Shown here piece after piece: positions 45,826 through 53,924 of a stretch of 64,000 nucleotides of DNA. The first letter of the stretch is position 1. Each line of letters opens with the position of its first letter. Below the pieces are notes generated by a model. The model made no database searches. It was given only the letters and a program-made list of their open reading frames with translations, and was not told the origin of the DNA. The DNA is from BQJU01 sp964015035. Lineage in GTDB: Bacteria > Bacteroidota > Bacteroidia > Chitinophagales > Saprospiraceae. A program made the position numbers and the translations under genes. The stretch lies in contig CAXHCA010000014.1 in assembly GCA_964015035.1 (NCBI GenBank), positions 9,427 through 73,426 on the forward strand. Reading direction: 5' to 3'.

Positions 45826-46407
45826 TCACTTTCTTTCAAATAAAGCGGCTTCCACCAATTCACAGATCAGGTGGCCCAGCATCATGTGCGATTCCTGGAT
45901 ACGAGGGGTGTCTTTAGAAGGGATATTGATCAGGTATTGGCAATGGGCGGCCAAATCACCACCGGATTCACCGGTCATACCCACCACGATCATTTCCCGT
46001 TTGAGGGCGGCCTTGGCGGCATTGACGATATTGATAGAGTTTCCGGAAGTAGACATCGCAAATAAGACATCTCCTTTCCGGCCGGCGGCCTGCACCATAC
46101 GGGCGTAGGCATCGGCAAAACTGTAGTCATTCGTGACTGCCGTCAAAAATGAGGTATTGACGTGCATCGCTTCAGCAAAAAGAGGCGGCCGATCAAAATA
46201 AAACCGACCCGACAATTCTGCTGCTAAATGCTGGGCATCAGCGGCACTTCCGCCATTGCCACAAAACAGCACCTTGCCATCGCGCTGAAAGCAATCGATA
46301 CATTCCTGGACGACTTTCTCTACGGTTCCCAATAATGGCTCATCTTGCAAGACCTTTTGCTTCACATTGACACTATCGGCAATCATTTCTTTTATGCGCG
46401 GATTCAT
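45826..46407 (-). CDS. gmhA: Sedoheptulose 7-phosphate isomerase (SIS domain)
   Basis: GmhA converts sedoheptulose 7-phosphate to heptose 7-phosphate, the first step of ADP-heptose synthesis. The 193-aa protein has the SIS-domain signatures VLFCGNGGSAADAQHLAAEL, GRFYFDRPPLFAEA, TAVTNDYSFADAYAR, DVLFAMSTSGNSINIV, VGMTGESGGDLA and a C-terminal IQESHMMLGHLICELVE, all typical. It directly precedes gmhB, giving two consecutive pathway steps. The kinase/adenylyltransferase HldE is not in the window. Confidence 0.94.
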   Translation of the reverse strand: MNPRIKEMIADSVNVKQKVLQDEPLLGTVEKVVQECIDCFQRDGKVLFCGNGGSAADAQHLAAELSGRFYFDRPPLFAEAMHVNTSFLTAVTNDYSFADAYARMVQAAGRKGDVLFAMSTSGNSINIVNAAKAALKREMIVVGMTGESGGDLAAHCQYLINIPSKDTPRIQESHMMLGHLICELVEAALFERK

Positions 46408-46413
46408 CTTGTC

Positions 46414-46908
46414 TTATTTCATAAAGGTGTAAAAAAGAAAAACAACCAGAGCAATGAAAAGGACTTCCAGCACATTACCCATCATCTTATTTTTCACCTT
46501 GAGGTTGATTAATGAAATGATGGATACGATAATACCAAGCACCCCGTAAAATAAGATGGTCTGGTAGCCAGGTTCCAATCCCCAACCGGGGCTAATCCAG
46601 TGCAGTAGCTGAATGAGTAACACGTGGAGCAGAATTCCTGCAAAGGCCACCATTACGCCGCCAAAGATCAAATACTGACCGGGAATACTGGACCTTAACT
46701 TGTGCATGCTCCGCAGGATACTGGTGACGACTAGCCAAAAAATCAATAAATTGACGGCAATTTGCACCCCGCCAATCAAGGACGATTCGGTTTGAAACAA
46801 CCGATTAATGGCCACATTGGCACCGGTCAGCAAGACTGCCAGGATGATGCTCCCCAAAGCCGCTGATTTGAATAAAACGCTTTGGTTGGCGATGCGGGCG
46901 TTATCCAT
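46414..46908 (-). CDS. Small integral membrane protein, possibly DUF4199-like
   Basis: The 164-aa protein has four to five hydrophobic helices (about 14-34, 45-62, 78-100, 115-135, 145-162) joined by short loops, and no signal peptide. Size, topology and position within a run containing two DUF4199 genes suggest the same superfamily, but the sequence similarity I can see is weak. It overlaps the upstream glycosyltransferase gene by 8 bp and is 6 bp from gmhA, so it belongs to this operon. Confidence 0.7.
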   Translation of the reverse strand: MDNARIANQSVLFKSAALGSIILAVLLTGANVAINRLFQTESSLIGGVQIAVNLLIFWLVVTSILRSMHKLRSSIPGQYLIFGGVMVAFAGILLHVLLIQLLHWISPGWGLEPGYQTILFYGVLGIIVSIISLINLKVKNKMMGNVLEVLFIALVVFLFYTFMK

Positions 46909-48046
46909 TTTTATTGGTTTTTGCGTAAAGCACTTCTACCCCATCGACCAGGTTTTCCCAGGAAAAACGAATTTTGTTTTCCCGAACACCGGCCTCCATT
47001 GCTGCCTGTTTATTATTTTGAAAATAATCGACCATCGCATCTGCGACCGACTGAGGATCAACAGGAACGACATAACCAACCTTTCCATGTTCTACAATTT
47101 CCGGTAAGCCGCCGACAGCGGTGACCACCATCGGTTTGTCAAAGTGATAAGCCATCTGCGAGATGCCACTTTGGGTCGCGGTTTTATAGGGTTGAACCAC
47201 CAATTCAGCGGCTCCAAAATAGTATTTCACTTCCTCGTTGGGAATAAATTCCGTGCGACTGATCACGCGATCCTCCAGCCCCAAATCTGCGATCATTTTT
47301 TCGTAGTGCTCTTGGTTGCTGTAGTATTCTCCAGCTAGCAATAACCCGACATGCATCTCCGCCAGGCGAGGATCGGCTAGTGCTTTCAGTAAGATATCCA
47401 GCCCTTTGTACTCGCGTATAAAGCCAAAAAAGAGCACGTAATGCTCCATATCCGGCAATTTTAAGTGCTTTTTGGCGACAGCCATCTCTACTTTGTCACC
47501 GTAATTGTCATAGATGGGATGTGGCCGAAATTCGATGGGTTTAGTCGCCGTAAATTGGCGCAAATCGTCCGCCACGGAACGCGACATAACCAAAAAGGCA
47601 TCTACACTTCCCACAAAATACTGTGTGAAAGGTCGATCTCCCGGCCGCTTCTCATGAGGGATAGCATTATCCACTAGACCAACCACTTTGGTATGTCCAT
47701 TAGCACGGGCAATGCGCAAAATGGTACCCAGGCAAGGCCCCATCAACGGCAGCCAATAACGCACAATGATCAAGTCCGGCTTTTCCCGGCGCAAGGCATT
47801 CCCCACGGCGACCCAATTCAATGGGTTGATGGAATTGACACGGGTTTCAATCTCCAGATTTTCCGGTGCCGGATCGTCCGTATATTGAGTCTTTCCGGGA
47901 AAGAGGAAATCGGGATATTGCAAGCTAAAGGAAACGATTTTCACCTGATTACCAGCGTCTTGCAGGGCATACGCCAAACGCTCCGACGAGCTGGCAATGC
48001 CTCCTCGGAGTGGGTGTGCTGGTGAAAGAATGATTATTTTTTTCAT
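46901..48046 (-). CDS. GT4-family glycosyltransferase
   Basis: The 381-aa GT-B fold enzyme starts KKIIILSPAHPLRGGIASSS, the usual glycine-rich N-terminal loop. The C-terminal nucleotide-sugar half has VLFFGFIREYKGLDILLKAL, VISRTEFIPNEEVKYYFGAA, VVQPYKTATQSGISQMAYHF and VTAVGGLPEIVEHGKVGYVV, typical of GT4 (Glycos_transf_1) retaining transferases. It probably adds a sugar to a lipid-linked or LPS glycan. Its start overlaps the stop of the GT2 gene by 4 bp (coupled translation). Confidence 0.92.
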   Translation of the reverse strand: MKKIIILSPAHPLRGGIASSSERLAYALQDAGNQVKIVSFSLQYPDFLFPGKTQYTDDPAPENLEIETRVNSINPLNWVAVGNALRREKPDLIIVRYWLPLMGPCLGTILRIARANGHTKVVGLVDNAIPHEKRPGDRPFTQYFVGSVDAFLVMSRSVADDLRQFTATKPIEFRPHPIYDNYGDKVEMAVAKKHLKLPDMEHYVLFFGFIREYKGLDILLKALADPRLAEMHVGLLLAGEYYSNQEHYEKMIADLGLEDRVISRTEFIPNEEVKYYFGAAELVVQPYKTATQSGISQMAYHFDKPMVVTAVGGLPEIVEHGKVGYVVPVDPQSVADAMVDYFQNNKQAAMEAGVRENKIRFSWENLVDGVEVLYAKTNKNG

Positions 48047-49005
48047 TGCTTTTGGCCAATGCGTTTTTCGATCAGATAATCGTTGCGATCAGGTGCATTT
48101 CGGGTGATCAACTCCGCCAAAAAACCGGTAGTAAATAGTACTGTACCGATGACCATACACGTGAGTGCAATGTAAAAGAAAGGGTTATTGGTCACCAAAA
48201 TAGTGGGCAATCCCTGTCCCAAACGAATCAGCTTATTGATGCCGATATAGATCGCAGAAAGAAATCCCACCATAAAGACGATGGTGCCGATCATGCCAAA
48301 AAAGTGCATGGGGCGTTTGCCAAACTGCGAGATAAAAGTCACCGAAATCAAATCCAATGGCCCCCGGATAAAACGCTCAAGGCCAAACTTGGTGACCCCA
48401 TATTTGCGTTCCTGGTGTTGCACCACCTTTTCTCCAATGTTCTTAAAACCGGCCCATTTAGCCAATACTGGAATATAGCGGTGCATATCGCCGTAGACCT
48501 CGATGCTTTTGACTACCGCACTGCGGTAAGCTTTTAAACCACAATTGAAGTCGTGTAATTTGATGCCGGTCATGCGCCGGGCTGTCCAGTTGTAAAACTT
48601 GCTGGGTATATTTTTGGTCAAAACCGGATCGTAGCGCTTCTTTTTCCATCCGGACACCATATCAAACCCCTCCTCCTTAATCATCCGGTACAGTTCCGGT
48701 ATTTCATCGGGATTGTCTTGCAGGTCGGCATCCATGGTGATAACCACATCTCCTTGGGTTACTTCAAAAGCGGTATTCAAAGCGGCCGATTTGCCGTAAT
48801 TGCGCCGGAATTTGATGCCCCGCACATTGGGGTTTTCGGCGACCAGGCGTTCAATGACTTCCCAGGATTTGTCCTTACTGCCATCGTCCACCATGATGAT
48901 CTCATAGCTAAATCGATTGGCCTCCATGACCCGTTTGATCCAAGCCTCCAATTCCGGCAAGGATTCCTCTTCATTGAGCAGTGGTACGACTACTGAAATA
49001 TCCAT
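48043..49005 (-). CDS. GT2-family glycosyltransferase with C-terminal membrane helices
   Basis: The 320-aa protein has a GT-A domain of the polyprenyl-phosphate glycosyltransferase type: SVVVPLLNEEESLPEL, IIMVDDGSKDKSWEVI, RGIKFRRNYGKSAALNTAFE, ITMDADLQDNPDEIPEL and HDFNCGLKAYR. Two membrane helices follow (about 232-256 and 270-295). This GtrB/DPM1-like layout transfers a sugar from a nucleotide to undecaprenyl phosphate at the inner membrane. It couples to the GT4 gene by a 4-bp overlap and follows the DUF4199 genes without a gap. Confidence 0.93.
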   Translation of the reverse strand: MDISVVVPLLNEEESLPELEAWIKRVMEANRFSYEIIMVDDGSKDKSWEVIERLVAENPNVRGIKFRRNYGKSAALNTAFEVTQGDVVITMDADLQDNPDEIPELYRMIKEEGFDMVSGWKKKRYDPVLTKNIPSKFYNWTARRMTGIKLHDFNCGLKAYRSAVVKSIEVYGDMHRYIPVLAKWAGFKNIGEKVVQHQERKYGVTKFGLERFIRGPLDLISVTFISQFGKRPMHFFGMIGTIVFMVGFLSAIYIGINKLIRLGQGLPTILVTNNPFFYIALTCMVIGTVLFTTGFLAELITRNAPDRNDYLIEKRIGQKQ

Positions 49006-49458
49006 TTACTTGCGATTTAAAAGTCCCGCTACCACCAAAGCCAGAAAAAAGCCGCCAATGAGGCTGTAGCTGTAATTAAAAAAAATCTTACCCGGAGTAA
49101 GGTCTAAATCCAGGTCTTCCGGTTTCCCTTCGTACATTGGATGATTGATCACCAGCTCGCGCTGCAAATCCAGCATCGCCGGATCAACCTCTACGAGCAG
49201 CAGGTAATAAAATAAGAAATAAATGGCATTGGCAATCACATACACTGTAAATGCCCGGCTCAAGCCCCTCCGCAAATCCGGTTGGTCCTCCTCCGGCTGC
49301 GCCACCCTAATCATGGCCCAGAGGTACAATAACAGAGAGGACCACCACACCCATGGGCTAAAAAACAGCGGTCTATCCACAAAATAAAATAGCAGGAAGT
49401 AAGCGACTACGCCTACCCCTGCCATAATTCCATATTTTAAACTTGGGTCTATCTTCAT
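49006..49458 (-). CDS. DUF4199-type membrane protein
   Basis: The 150-aa protein has four membrane helices (about 8-26, 33-50, 70-88, 128-147), with a soluble loop between helices 3 and 4. The loop carries LVINHPMYEGKPEDLDLDLT, much like the DUF4199 neighbour's loop. It abuts the GT2 gene directly and follows the second DUF4199 gene by 4 bp. Its role is unknown; the family is Bacteroidota-specific and often neighbours glycosyltransferase genes. Confidence 0.75.
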   Translation of the reverse strand: MKIDPSLKYGIMAGVGVVAYFLLFYFVDRPLFFSPWVWWSSLLLYLWAMIRVAQPEEDQPDLRRGLSRAFTVYVIANAIYFLFYYLLLVEVDPAMLDLQRELVINHPMYEGKPEDLDLDLTPGKIFFNYSYSLIGGFFLALVVAGLLNRK

Positions 49459-49462
49459 TAAT

Positions 49463-50026
49463 CTATTGAAATTCTGGTGGATTTTTCTTCATCGAAGAAG
49501 CCACAATCAAGGAGATAATGGCACCAAAAATGGTACCTATTAGAAAGAGAATCATCTGTCCTTTGGGTTCCATCATCGACTTGGCCCAACTCAGGCTCAT
49601 CTCTATTTGTTGCTCGGGCATACCCGAAGATTCGTAAAATTCTTCAGACGCTTTCATGATATCCCCGACGTAGCCCGGATCAATGACATTCATGTACAGG
49701 ATCGTAAATACCGTATTGATCAGGGCAGCAAGCAAGGAAGTCAAAAAAGCCACCGTAAATGCCTTTCCAAAAGTAATATACCCCCCCTGATTATTGTCGC
49801 GATGATCCCGAACGGCGTAGATCATCATAAACACATAAATGGCTATAACGACAAAAATGTTTAGGAACCCGACGAAGGTCCCCGCTGAAGGCTTGGAAAG
49901 TCCAAGTACAAAGTTAAGCAAAGAATAAACAATCAGCACCAGGCCACCAATCCCTCCATAACGCAAGATGGTTTGTTGTGGCGAAGTATTGACTGGTTCA
50001 ACTTGTGGGTTGTCTAGAGTACTCAT
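49463..50026 (-). CDS. DUF4199 domain-containing membrane protein
   Basis: The 187-aa protein has four membrane helices (about 25-45, 52-72, 88-110, 155-177) and the family landmarks YAVRDHRDNNQGGYITFGKA after helix 2 and FTILYMNVIDPGYV after helix 3. The loop EEFYESSGMPEQQIEMSLSW precedes the last helix. No function is known. It appears to lead the glycosyltransferase operon; the gap upstream (50027-50310) holds truncated repeat element D. Confidence 0.9.
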   Translation of the reverse strand: MSTLDNPQVEPVNTSPQQTILRYGGIGGLVLIVYSLLNFVLGLSKPSAGTFVGFLNIFVVIAIYVFMMIYAVRDHRDNNQGGYITFGKAFTVAFLTSLLAALINTVFTILYMNVIDPGYVGDIMKASEEFYESSGMPEQQIEMSLSWAKSMMEPKGQMILFLIGTIFGAIISLIVASSMKKNPPEFQ

Positions 50027-50216
50027 AATGATCAGTTTAAAGATGGTTTGGTTAATGGTCTCAAACTAATAATTTCTAAGCGAGTCTCTTAATTTTTTCT
50101 ACCAAAACACTTATTTGGTAGTTTGACGGAGATAAATTAAATAACCTTCTCTCGAGGTTTTGAAAATCTTGCACACCTCTTTCTGTTTGTCAATCGCTTA
50201 GCAAAATATTAAAACC

Positions 50217-50310
50217 CTAAGTGCATGATTGGAGGTAATCATTCAGTCCCTGTAAAACCGGGATTCTGGAACCTCTTTTGGCCATTTTTTCTCCGTCTCT
50301 TGCTCGGTGA
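50217..50310. repeat. Palindromic repeat element D (truncated, about 94 bp)
   Basis: It starts with the family terminus CTAAGTGCATGATTGGAGG and continues with ATTCAGTCCCTGTAAAACCG GGATTCTGG, matching the left half of element A and the reversed right half of element C. It decays around the central palindrome (GTCTCTTGCTCGGTG) and stops at the stop codon of the dihydroorotase-like gene. The right half and second inverted repeat are missing. Confidence 0.75.
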
Positions 50311-51558
50311 TTAGCCCTTTAATTCATTATTAAAAACCGCCAAGACTTTTCCTTTCATGTCCTTTCCTAAAAAGGGTGAATTTCGGGAAAGGGATTGCAA
50401 CTCCGTTGCGGTTACGCTCCACGTTTTAGCGGGATCAAACAAGGTAAAATTGGCGGTTTGTCCCTCTTCAACTTTGGGCACTGCCAACCCGAGTAATTTC
50501 CGGGGAGCAATGGCCAATTTTTCTACCAACAACGCTTCATCAAACAAGGCATTGATCGCCGCATAGGCCGTTTCGAGGCCAATCACGCCAAAATCTGCAT
50601 AGGGAAACTCCAGTTCTTTCACTTCCTGTTCCAAGGGCACGTGATTGGTACTGATCAGATCGATAGTACCATCTTTAACGCCCGCTAACAGGGCTTCGCG
50701 ATCTTGCTTCCCCCTCAGTGGTGGCAATACTTTATAATTCGCATCAAAATCCTTCAATTGCTCATCCTCAAAAACCAGGTTCATCACCGCTACGGAAGCC
50801 GTGACGGCAATACCTTTGGCCTTCGCTTGTCGAATTAAGTCAACCGATCGTGCACTGGATACATTCGCAATATGTAGACGGGAATCCGTGTATTCCGCCA
50901 AAAACAGATCGCGCTGCACCATGATTTCTTCCGCTAGAGCCGGGATGCCTTTCATGCCCAGGTTTAAGCTGGTCAAGCCTTCATTCATTTGCCCCTTTCC
51001 CGCAATCGTTTCATCTTGTGGCTGATTCATCACCAAGCCACCAAAAGATTTGACATAAAGCAAGGCCCGCATCATCAATCCGGCATGCTGCAATGGATGC
51101 GTTCCATCGGAAAAGGCTACCGCTCCGGCATGGTGCATATCGATCATCTCGGTGATATCCGTTCCGCCACAATTTTGCGAAATCGCACCGATGGGATGAA
51201 AGTCAACGAGATTGCCCTGGGTTTTCCGCAATAGATAAAACACCTCTGGTTTGGAGTGCACCACCGGATGAGTATTCGGATAAGGCGCCAAGGCCGTATA
51301 CCCTCCCCGAGCAGCGGCAGCAGCTACGGATTCGAGGGTCTCCCTGTGCTCAAATCCCGGTTCGCCGGTTTGTACACCAAGGTCTAACCAGCCCGGTGAC
51401 AGGAAAGCCCCTTTAGCATCCACAACTTCCACCTTGGGAGCATCGATGTCTTTACCAATTTTTTCAACCTTACCTTTGGAAATCAGTAAATCAACAACCT
51501 GCCGATGATGGGAAGACTGCGGGTCGAGGATCGTAGCATTTTTGATCAGCCAATTCAT
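50311..51558 (-). CDS. Dihydroorotase-like pseudoenzyme (metal ligands missing)
   Basis: I chose the ATG at 51558 (MNWLIKNATILDPQSSHHRQ) over an upstream in-frame TTG. The 415-aa protein follows the dihydroorotase fold throughout: GWLDLGVQTGEPGFEHRETL, PNTHPVV, HAGAVAFSDGTHPL, LHIANVSSARSV and ISTNHVPLE. The canonical DxHxHxREPG motif reads DLGVQTGEPG at 59-68, so both histidines and the substrate arginine are gone. The equivalents of the later metal ligands are Asn (LVMNQP, IANVS, STNH). It cannot bind the usual zinc pair and is probably non-catalytic. Such PyrC-like proteins recur in Bacteroidota and may be structural or regulatory. Confidence 0.85.
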   Translation of the reverse strand: MNWLIKNATILDPQSSHHRQVVDLLISKGKVEKIGKDIDAPKVEVVDAKGAFLSPGWLDLGVQTGEPGFEHRETLESVAAAAARGGYTALAPYPNTHPVVHSKPEVFYLLRKTQGNLVDFHPIGAISQNCGGTDITEMIDMHHAGAVAFSDGTHPLQHAGLMMRALLYVKSFGGLVMNQPQDETIAGKGQMNEGLTSLNLGMKGIPALAEEIMVQRDLFLAEYTDSRLHIANVSSARSVDLIRQAKAKGIAVTASVAVMNLVFEDEQLKDFDANYKVLPPLRGKQDREALLAGVKDGTIDLISTNHVPLEQEVKELEFPYADFGVIGLETAYAAINALFDEALLVEKLAIAPRKLLGLAVPKVEEGQTANFTLFDPAKTWSVTATELQSLSRNSPFLGKDMKGKVLAVFNNELKG

Positions 51559-51608
51559 GCCGCTTATGGATTGTGCAGAAATTCTAAATTGGGGCAAAAA
51601 TAAGAATT

Positions 51609-53909
51609 CTAACGGGAGTACCAGCGATTGTCTTTAAACAATTCTTCTGTTGTTTTTTGGTAGAGATGCAGGTGGCTGGGGCGAATCAATAATTCATCTA
51701 ACCACAACGGCTGATCTCCCAGTTCTTTATTTTGTAAACTGATGCGTAAGGTACTTCCGGATTGTTGTCCCACAAACTGGCCTTCCAACAACGCCCAGCC
51801 ATTGCCATCAAAAGCGGTAAGCCATTCCCGGCAAGGGATTTTGCGCTCCTGAATCGGCTCCGATGTACCAGGTAAAATTTCCTGCAAAACAAGTTCCGTT
51901 CGCGGATACAAGTCTTTTTCTAAAAACATCCAGGCGGATATGAGATAGCGGTTACTTTCCGTTAGCGGTAAGGGGCCTTCATAGACCACATTCTCAAGGT
52001 CCATCACCCCCTGAAAAGCACCTGCCCCGTGGTATTGTTGATCAGCCGGTTGATCATCAAAAGACCGATACACGTATTGACTGATGCTATCGGATAGAAA
52101 AAAAGGCCCGTTGGGGTATAAACCGGATGAATCAATCGCGGCGATGACAGCTGTCTTGCGCTGTTCAATCCGCTCTGCAAAAAGAGCCAGGGGCAATTCG
52201 TAGAAGAGCAATTCGTCCTTACGGAAAATGGGCTGCAGCCCTTCGCGCAAATGCTCGTAATTTCGGTGTTTCTCCTGGTGGCGTTCTTCATCCCACAGGA
52301 GCAATAGCGGTTTTTGATTGGGAAAATCCTCCAAAATTCGAGGAATGTGGTAAGGTTCTGTGACCAACTGAATCTGATTGAGGGTTTGCCCTAATGAAGT
52401 ACGGGTCAGCATGGCTCCCGTAGTCGGCAATCCGGTTTGCAGCGTCAGTGTTTCTGATTTTTGACCAATAAAACCACTCAGGTGCCACCAGAAATTATCA
52501 GAACCGATATTGTAATAAGGAATGGGCAAAATAGCCTGATACTTGCTGTAGTCAAGGTCGGTAATCTCGGTAAAAGCCTTTCCCTGCTCAAATTCCTCCA
52601 CTTTATCCAAATCAAAGTTCTGGACATGCGCATTCCAGTAAGCTTCTAGCGCCAAGACCAGCAGGGCCAAGGCCAACACCCATTTGCGCAAACCTGACCG
52701 CTCCATCATCCAGTAAAACAACCAGGTAAAGGCCACGATACCTGTGGTGTAATAAAACACCCAGGCAAAACGACCGATGGAGCGGAATTGACGGATGGGG
52801 CCTGAGTATTCCAGCAAGGCATCAAACCCAGGCAGAATAAAGGGCAACCCAAACGCAAATAAAACGATGGCAAGGCCCGTATAAAAGATATTATTGAGAA
52901 AATCATTTTGTGTAACAGGCAGTGAGAGCGCAGGCTGACGCATTAATTTTCTCAACCAGGGTATCAAAATAACCACTAACGTGATTACACAGACCAACCC
53001 GATGTACGACTGGCTCTCAACGCCCACATGTCGAAGGTGCACCAAATGATTATCGATCCATCTAAAATGGGGAAGATCTGCACTATAAAAAACACCTTCC
53101 GGAAAAGCCCGATAGGTAAAGAAGCCCCAAGGACTATCGGTGCGATCCTTGACCGGATCGTTGTAATACATCCAAAACACAAAAAAAATCAGTGGTAAGA
53201 CCAGTTGGATAGCAAAGTGCAAGGCATATTGCGGTAATTGATTCCACTGTCGCTTGCGCAAATATCTGAAAAAGAAAAACCCGCCGATAGTGAAAGCCAT
53301 GATGGCAAAATAATAGAAGTGAATATTGGCGTAAGCCCAGACTACCAAAGCCATGTAGAGGCTCCACTTCCAGTGCATTTTTTCGTCAAAACGCAGCAGC
53401 AGATACAGCACGATGACCAATACTTCGGGGTGGCCGAGGCCGTAATGAAAGGCAATTCTGGCCAATTGTGGCGATAAAAAAGTGAGCCCCAGGGCCACCA
53501 AAATGCTGTACCAGTCCGGCAGTTTCAGTCGGCGGAAAATCAGGTATAAAAACAAGGCACAAAGAAAGATGCCCAGCAGTAAAGAAAAATTGACAATGCC
53601 CAATGCATAAGGATATACATCAATAATATTTCGGCTGATAAACCGTAGGACATTGGAAATAAGCGGTTGTGTATCGGCAGGAATAACATGTTCCCCGTAA
53701 GGGTAGTTCATGCCCTCAAAATGAGAATAGGTACTATCGTGCTTGATGTGGTAGAGAATGGTGATATAGGATTTGTATCCATCGCCCCAAGGTTCGATGA
53801 CCCGACTATTGGCATATTTGAAGAAATCGGGAAATCGGCCGAAAATGAACAGAATCGTCAATAGCACCAATGCCAGCATCCCAAACCTACCCAATACACT
53901 TTTTCCCAT
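51609..53909 (-). CDS. Multi-pass membrane protein, GT-C glycosyltransferase-like
   Basis: The 766-aa protein has about ten membrane helices in the first 450 residues. An extracytoplasmic first loop (PWGDGYKSYITILYHIKHDS; FEGMNYPYGEHVIPADTQP) sits after helix 1, with an acidic/aromatic arrangement like GT-C polyprenyl-phosphate-sugar transferases. The C-terminal 300 residues are soluble, with a beta-rich end (GWALLEGQFVGQQSGSTLRI) that may be a jelly-roll. It likely transfers a sugar or modifies surface glycan at the outer face of the inner membrane, but the substrate is unknown. It is 15 bp downstream of the BatA-like gene. Confidence 0.72.
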   Translation of the reverse strand: MGKSVLGRFGMLALVLLTILFIFGRFPDFFKYANSRVIEPWGDGYKSYITILYHIKHDSTYSHFEGMNYPYGEHVIPADTQPLISNVLRFISRNIIDVYPYALGIVNFSLLLGIFLCALFLYLIFRRLKLPDWYSILVALGLTFLSPQLARIAFHYGLGHPEVLVIVLYLLLRFDEKMHWKWSLYMALVVWAYANIHFYYFAIMAFTIGGFFFFRYLRKRQWNQLPQYALHFAIQLVLPLIFFVFWMYYNDPVKDRTDSPWGFFTYRAFPEGVFYSADLPHFRWIDNHLVHLRHVGVESQSYIGLVCVITLVVILIPWLRKLMRQPALSLPVTQNDFLNNIFYTGLAIVLFAFGLPFILPGFDALLEYSGPIRQFRSIGRFAWVFYYTTGIVAFTWLFYWMMERSGLRKWVLALALLVLALEAYWNAHVQNFDLDKVEEFEQGKAFTEITDLDYSKYQAILPIPYYNIGSDNFWWHLSGFIGQKSETLTLQTGLPTTGAMLTRTSLGQTLNQIQLVTEPYHIPRILEDFPNQKPLLLLWDEERHQEKHRNYEHLREGLQPIFRKDELLFYELPLALFAERIEQRKTAVIAAIDSSGLYPNGPFFLSDSISQYVYRSFDDQPADQQYHGAGAFQGVMDLENVVYEGPLPLTESNRYLISAWMFLEKDLYPRTELVLQEILPGTSEPIQERKIPCREWLTAFDGNGWALLEGQFVGQQSGSTLRISLQNKELGDQPLWLDELLIRPSHLHLYQKTTEELFKDNRWYSR

Positions 53910-53924
53910 CTCTTTCTCCTTTTA

